Source: Bryobacteraceae bacterium
Lineage (GTDB): Bacteria > Acidobacteriota > Terriglobia > Bryobacterales > Bryobacteraceae
DNA: 5,676 bases
Assembly (NCBI GenBank): GCA_947456995.1
Contig: CANGVB010000280.1
Span: forward strand, 1 to 5,676
Reading direction: 5' to 3'
The notes beneath the pieces are model-generated. The model worked only from the letters and a program-made list of their open reading frames with translations, was not told the DNA's origin and searched no databases. The translations under genes were made by a program, and so were the position numbers. Shown piece by piece: positions 5,490 to 5,676 of this stretch. How positions within the stretch are numbered: the stretch's first letter is position 1; every line of letters starts with the position of its first letter.

Positions 5490-5676
5490 CCGTCCTGTCG
5501 CAAGGCTTCGAGCGGGTCTATATTTGAGATTCTTCTTGCAGGAAGATAGCCGGCGAGCATGGCGACTGTTGTGAAGATGAGTGCCGCGACCAGGAAGCTG
5601 AGCGGATCGAGGGGGGGGACACCAAAGAGCAGGCCCTTCATTGCTGAGGCTATGGGTACTGCGCAAAGGCAGCCCA
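5486..5676 (-). CDS. FtsX/MacB-like ABC transporter permease, C-terminal fragment (runs off right edge)
   Basis: Reading leftward from the right edge, an open frame of 62 complete codons ends at TAA 5488-5486. Its residues are typical of the end of an FtsX-like permease domain: LLFGVPPLDPLSF, a hydrophobic last membrane helix (FLVAALIFTTVAMLAGYL), then PARRISNIDPLEALRQDG at the stop. PLDP, PAR(R) and DP.EALR are family marks of MacB-type efflux permeases and of the large duplicated orphan permeases (ADOP) of Acidobacteria. The fragment cannot separate these. It would be an inner-membrane protein working with a MacB-like ATPase or, in the orphan permeases, in an unknown way. The gene converges on the phosphatase gene and the stop codons share bases 5487-5488; no intrinsic terminator is visible between them. 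Confidence 0.85.
   Translation of the reverse strand, partial: GCLCAVPIASAMKGLLFGVPPLDPLSFLVAALIFTTVAMLAGYLPARRISNIDPLEALRQDG

Noticed and set aside
5611..5618. Run of eight G as a frameshift or phase-variation tract.
   Set aside because: It encodes Pro-Pro within a typical permease segment in one consistent frame. It might be prone to slippage, but nothing else suggests phase variation.
5139..5666. Minus-strand open frame of 175 codons at the right end.
   Set aside because: It runs through the permease fragment in the wrong frame and then antisense to the phosphatase gene; the permease frame gives clear family motifs instead.

Overview
The window looks like chromosomal DNA from a moderately GC-rich Gram-negative bacterium, most likely an acidobacterium of the Solibacter/Bryobacter type. 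This is an inference from three things: the style of the proteins, including a very short signal peptide ending LLAQQ on a CocE-type hydrolase; an FtsX/MacB-like permease C-terminus of the sort found in the large acidobacterial 'ADOP' permease families; and the deoxyxylulose-independent PdxS/PdxT route to pyridoxal phosphate (PLP). No rRNA or tRNA is present to fix the taxonomy.

Left half (about 1-2107, minus strand). Four genes run leftward with almost no spacing: a ribbon-helix-helix antitoxin (2107-1850), a PIN-domain VapC-like toxin (1860-1438, overlapping the antitoxin by 11 nt), a TIGR01777/YfcH-like NAD(P)-binding SDR protein (1431-490), and the N-terminal third or so of a secreted CocE/NonD-type alpha/beta hydrolase (479 to beyond the left edge). 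The toxin-antitoxin pair is visibly AT-richer than the SDR gene and sits at the head of the transcription unit.

Divergent regulatory region (about 2102-2207). About 100 bp separates the antitoxin GTG from the ATG of the rightward regulator. It holds a 37-bp near-perfect palindrome (2102-2138) that overlaps the antitoxin start and contains an extended -10-like element, so it is a good candidate for the toxin-antitoxin autoregulatory operator. Next to it is a separate array of ATTGG/CCAAT/ATTGG elements at exactly 11-bp steps (2159-2185), a candidate binding site for the MocR-type regulator.

Right half (2208-5489, plus strand). A compact vitamin B6 operon: a MocR/PdxR-type GntR-aminotransferase regulator, then pdxS (24-nt gap), then pdxT (11-nt overlap, GTG start), then a low-molecular-weight phosphatase/ArsC-fold protein joined to pdxT by an ATGA overlap. 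PdxT releases ammonia from glutamine, and PdxS uses it with a pentose phosphate and a triose phosphate to make PLP. The regulator has a PLP-binding aminotransferase domain and so could sense the product. The phosphatase-fold protein keeps the CX5R phosphate loop and the DP acid but lacks the redox cysteines of thioredoxin-coupled arsenate reductases, so its role in this operon is open.

Right edge (5676-5486, minus strand). The C-terminal 62 residues of an FtsX/MacB-like ABC permease converge on the operon, and the two stop codons overlap. There is no gene-free stretch longer than about 105 bp. Nothing here looks like a wholly new system. The most interesting items are the architecture of the divergent control region, a shortened PdxR-like aminotransferase domain, and the phosphatase coupled to PLP synthase.
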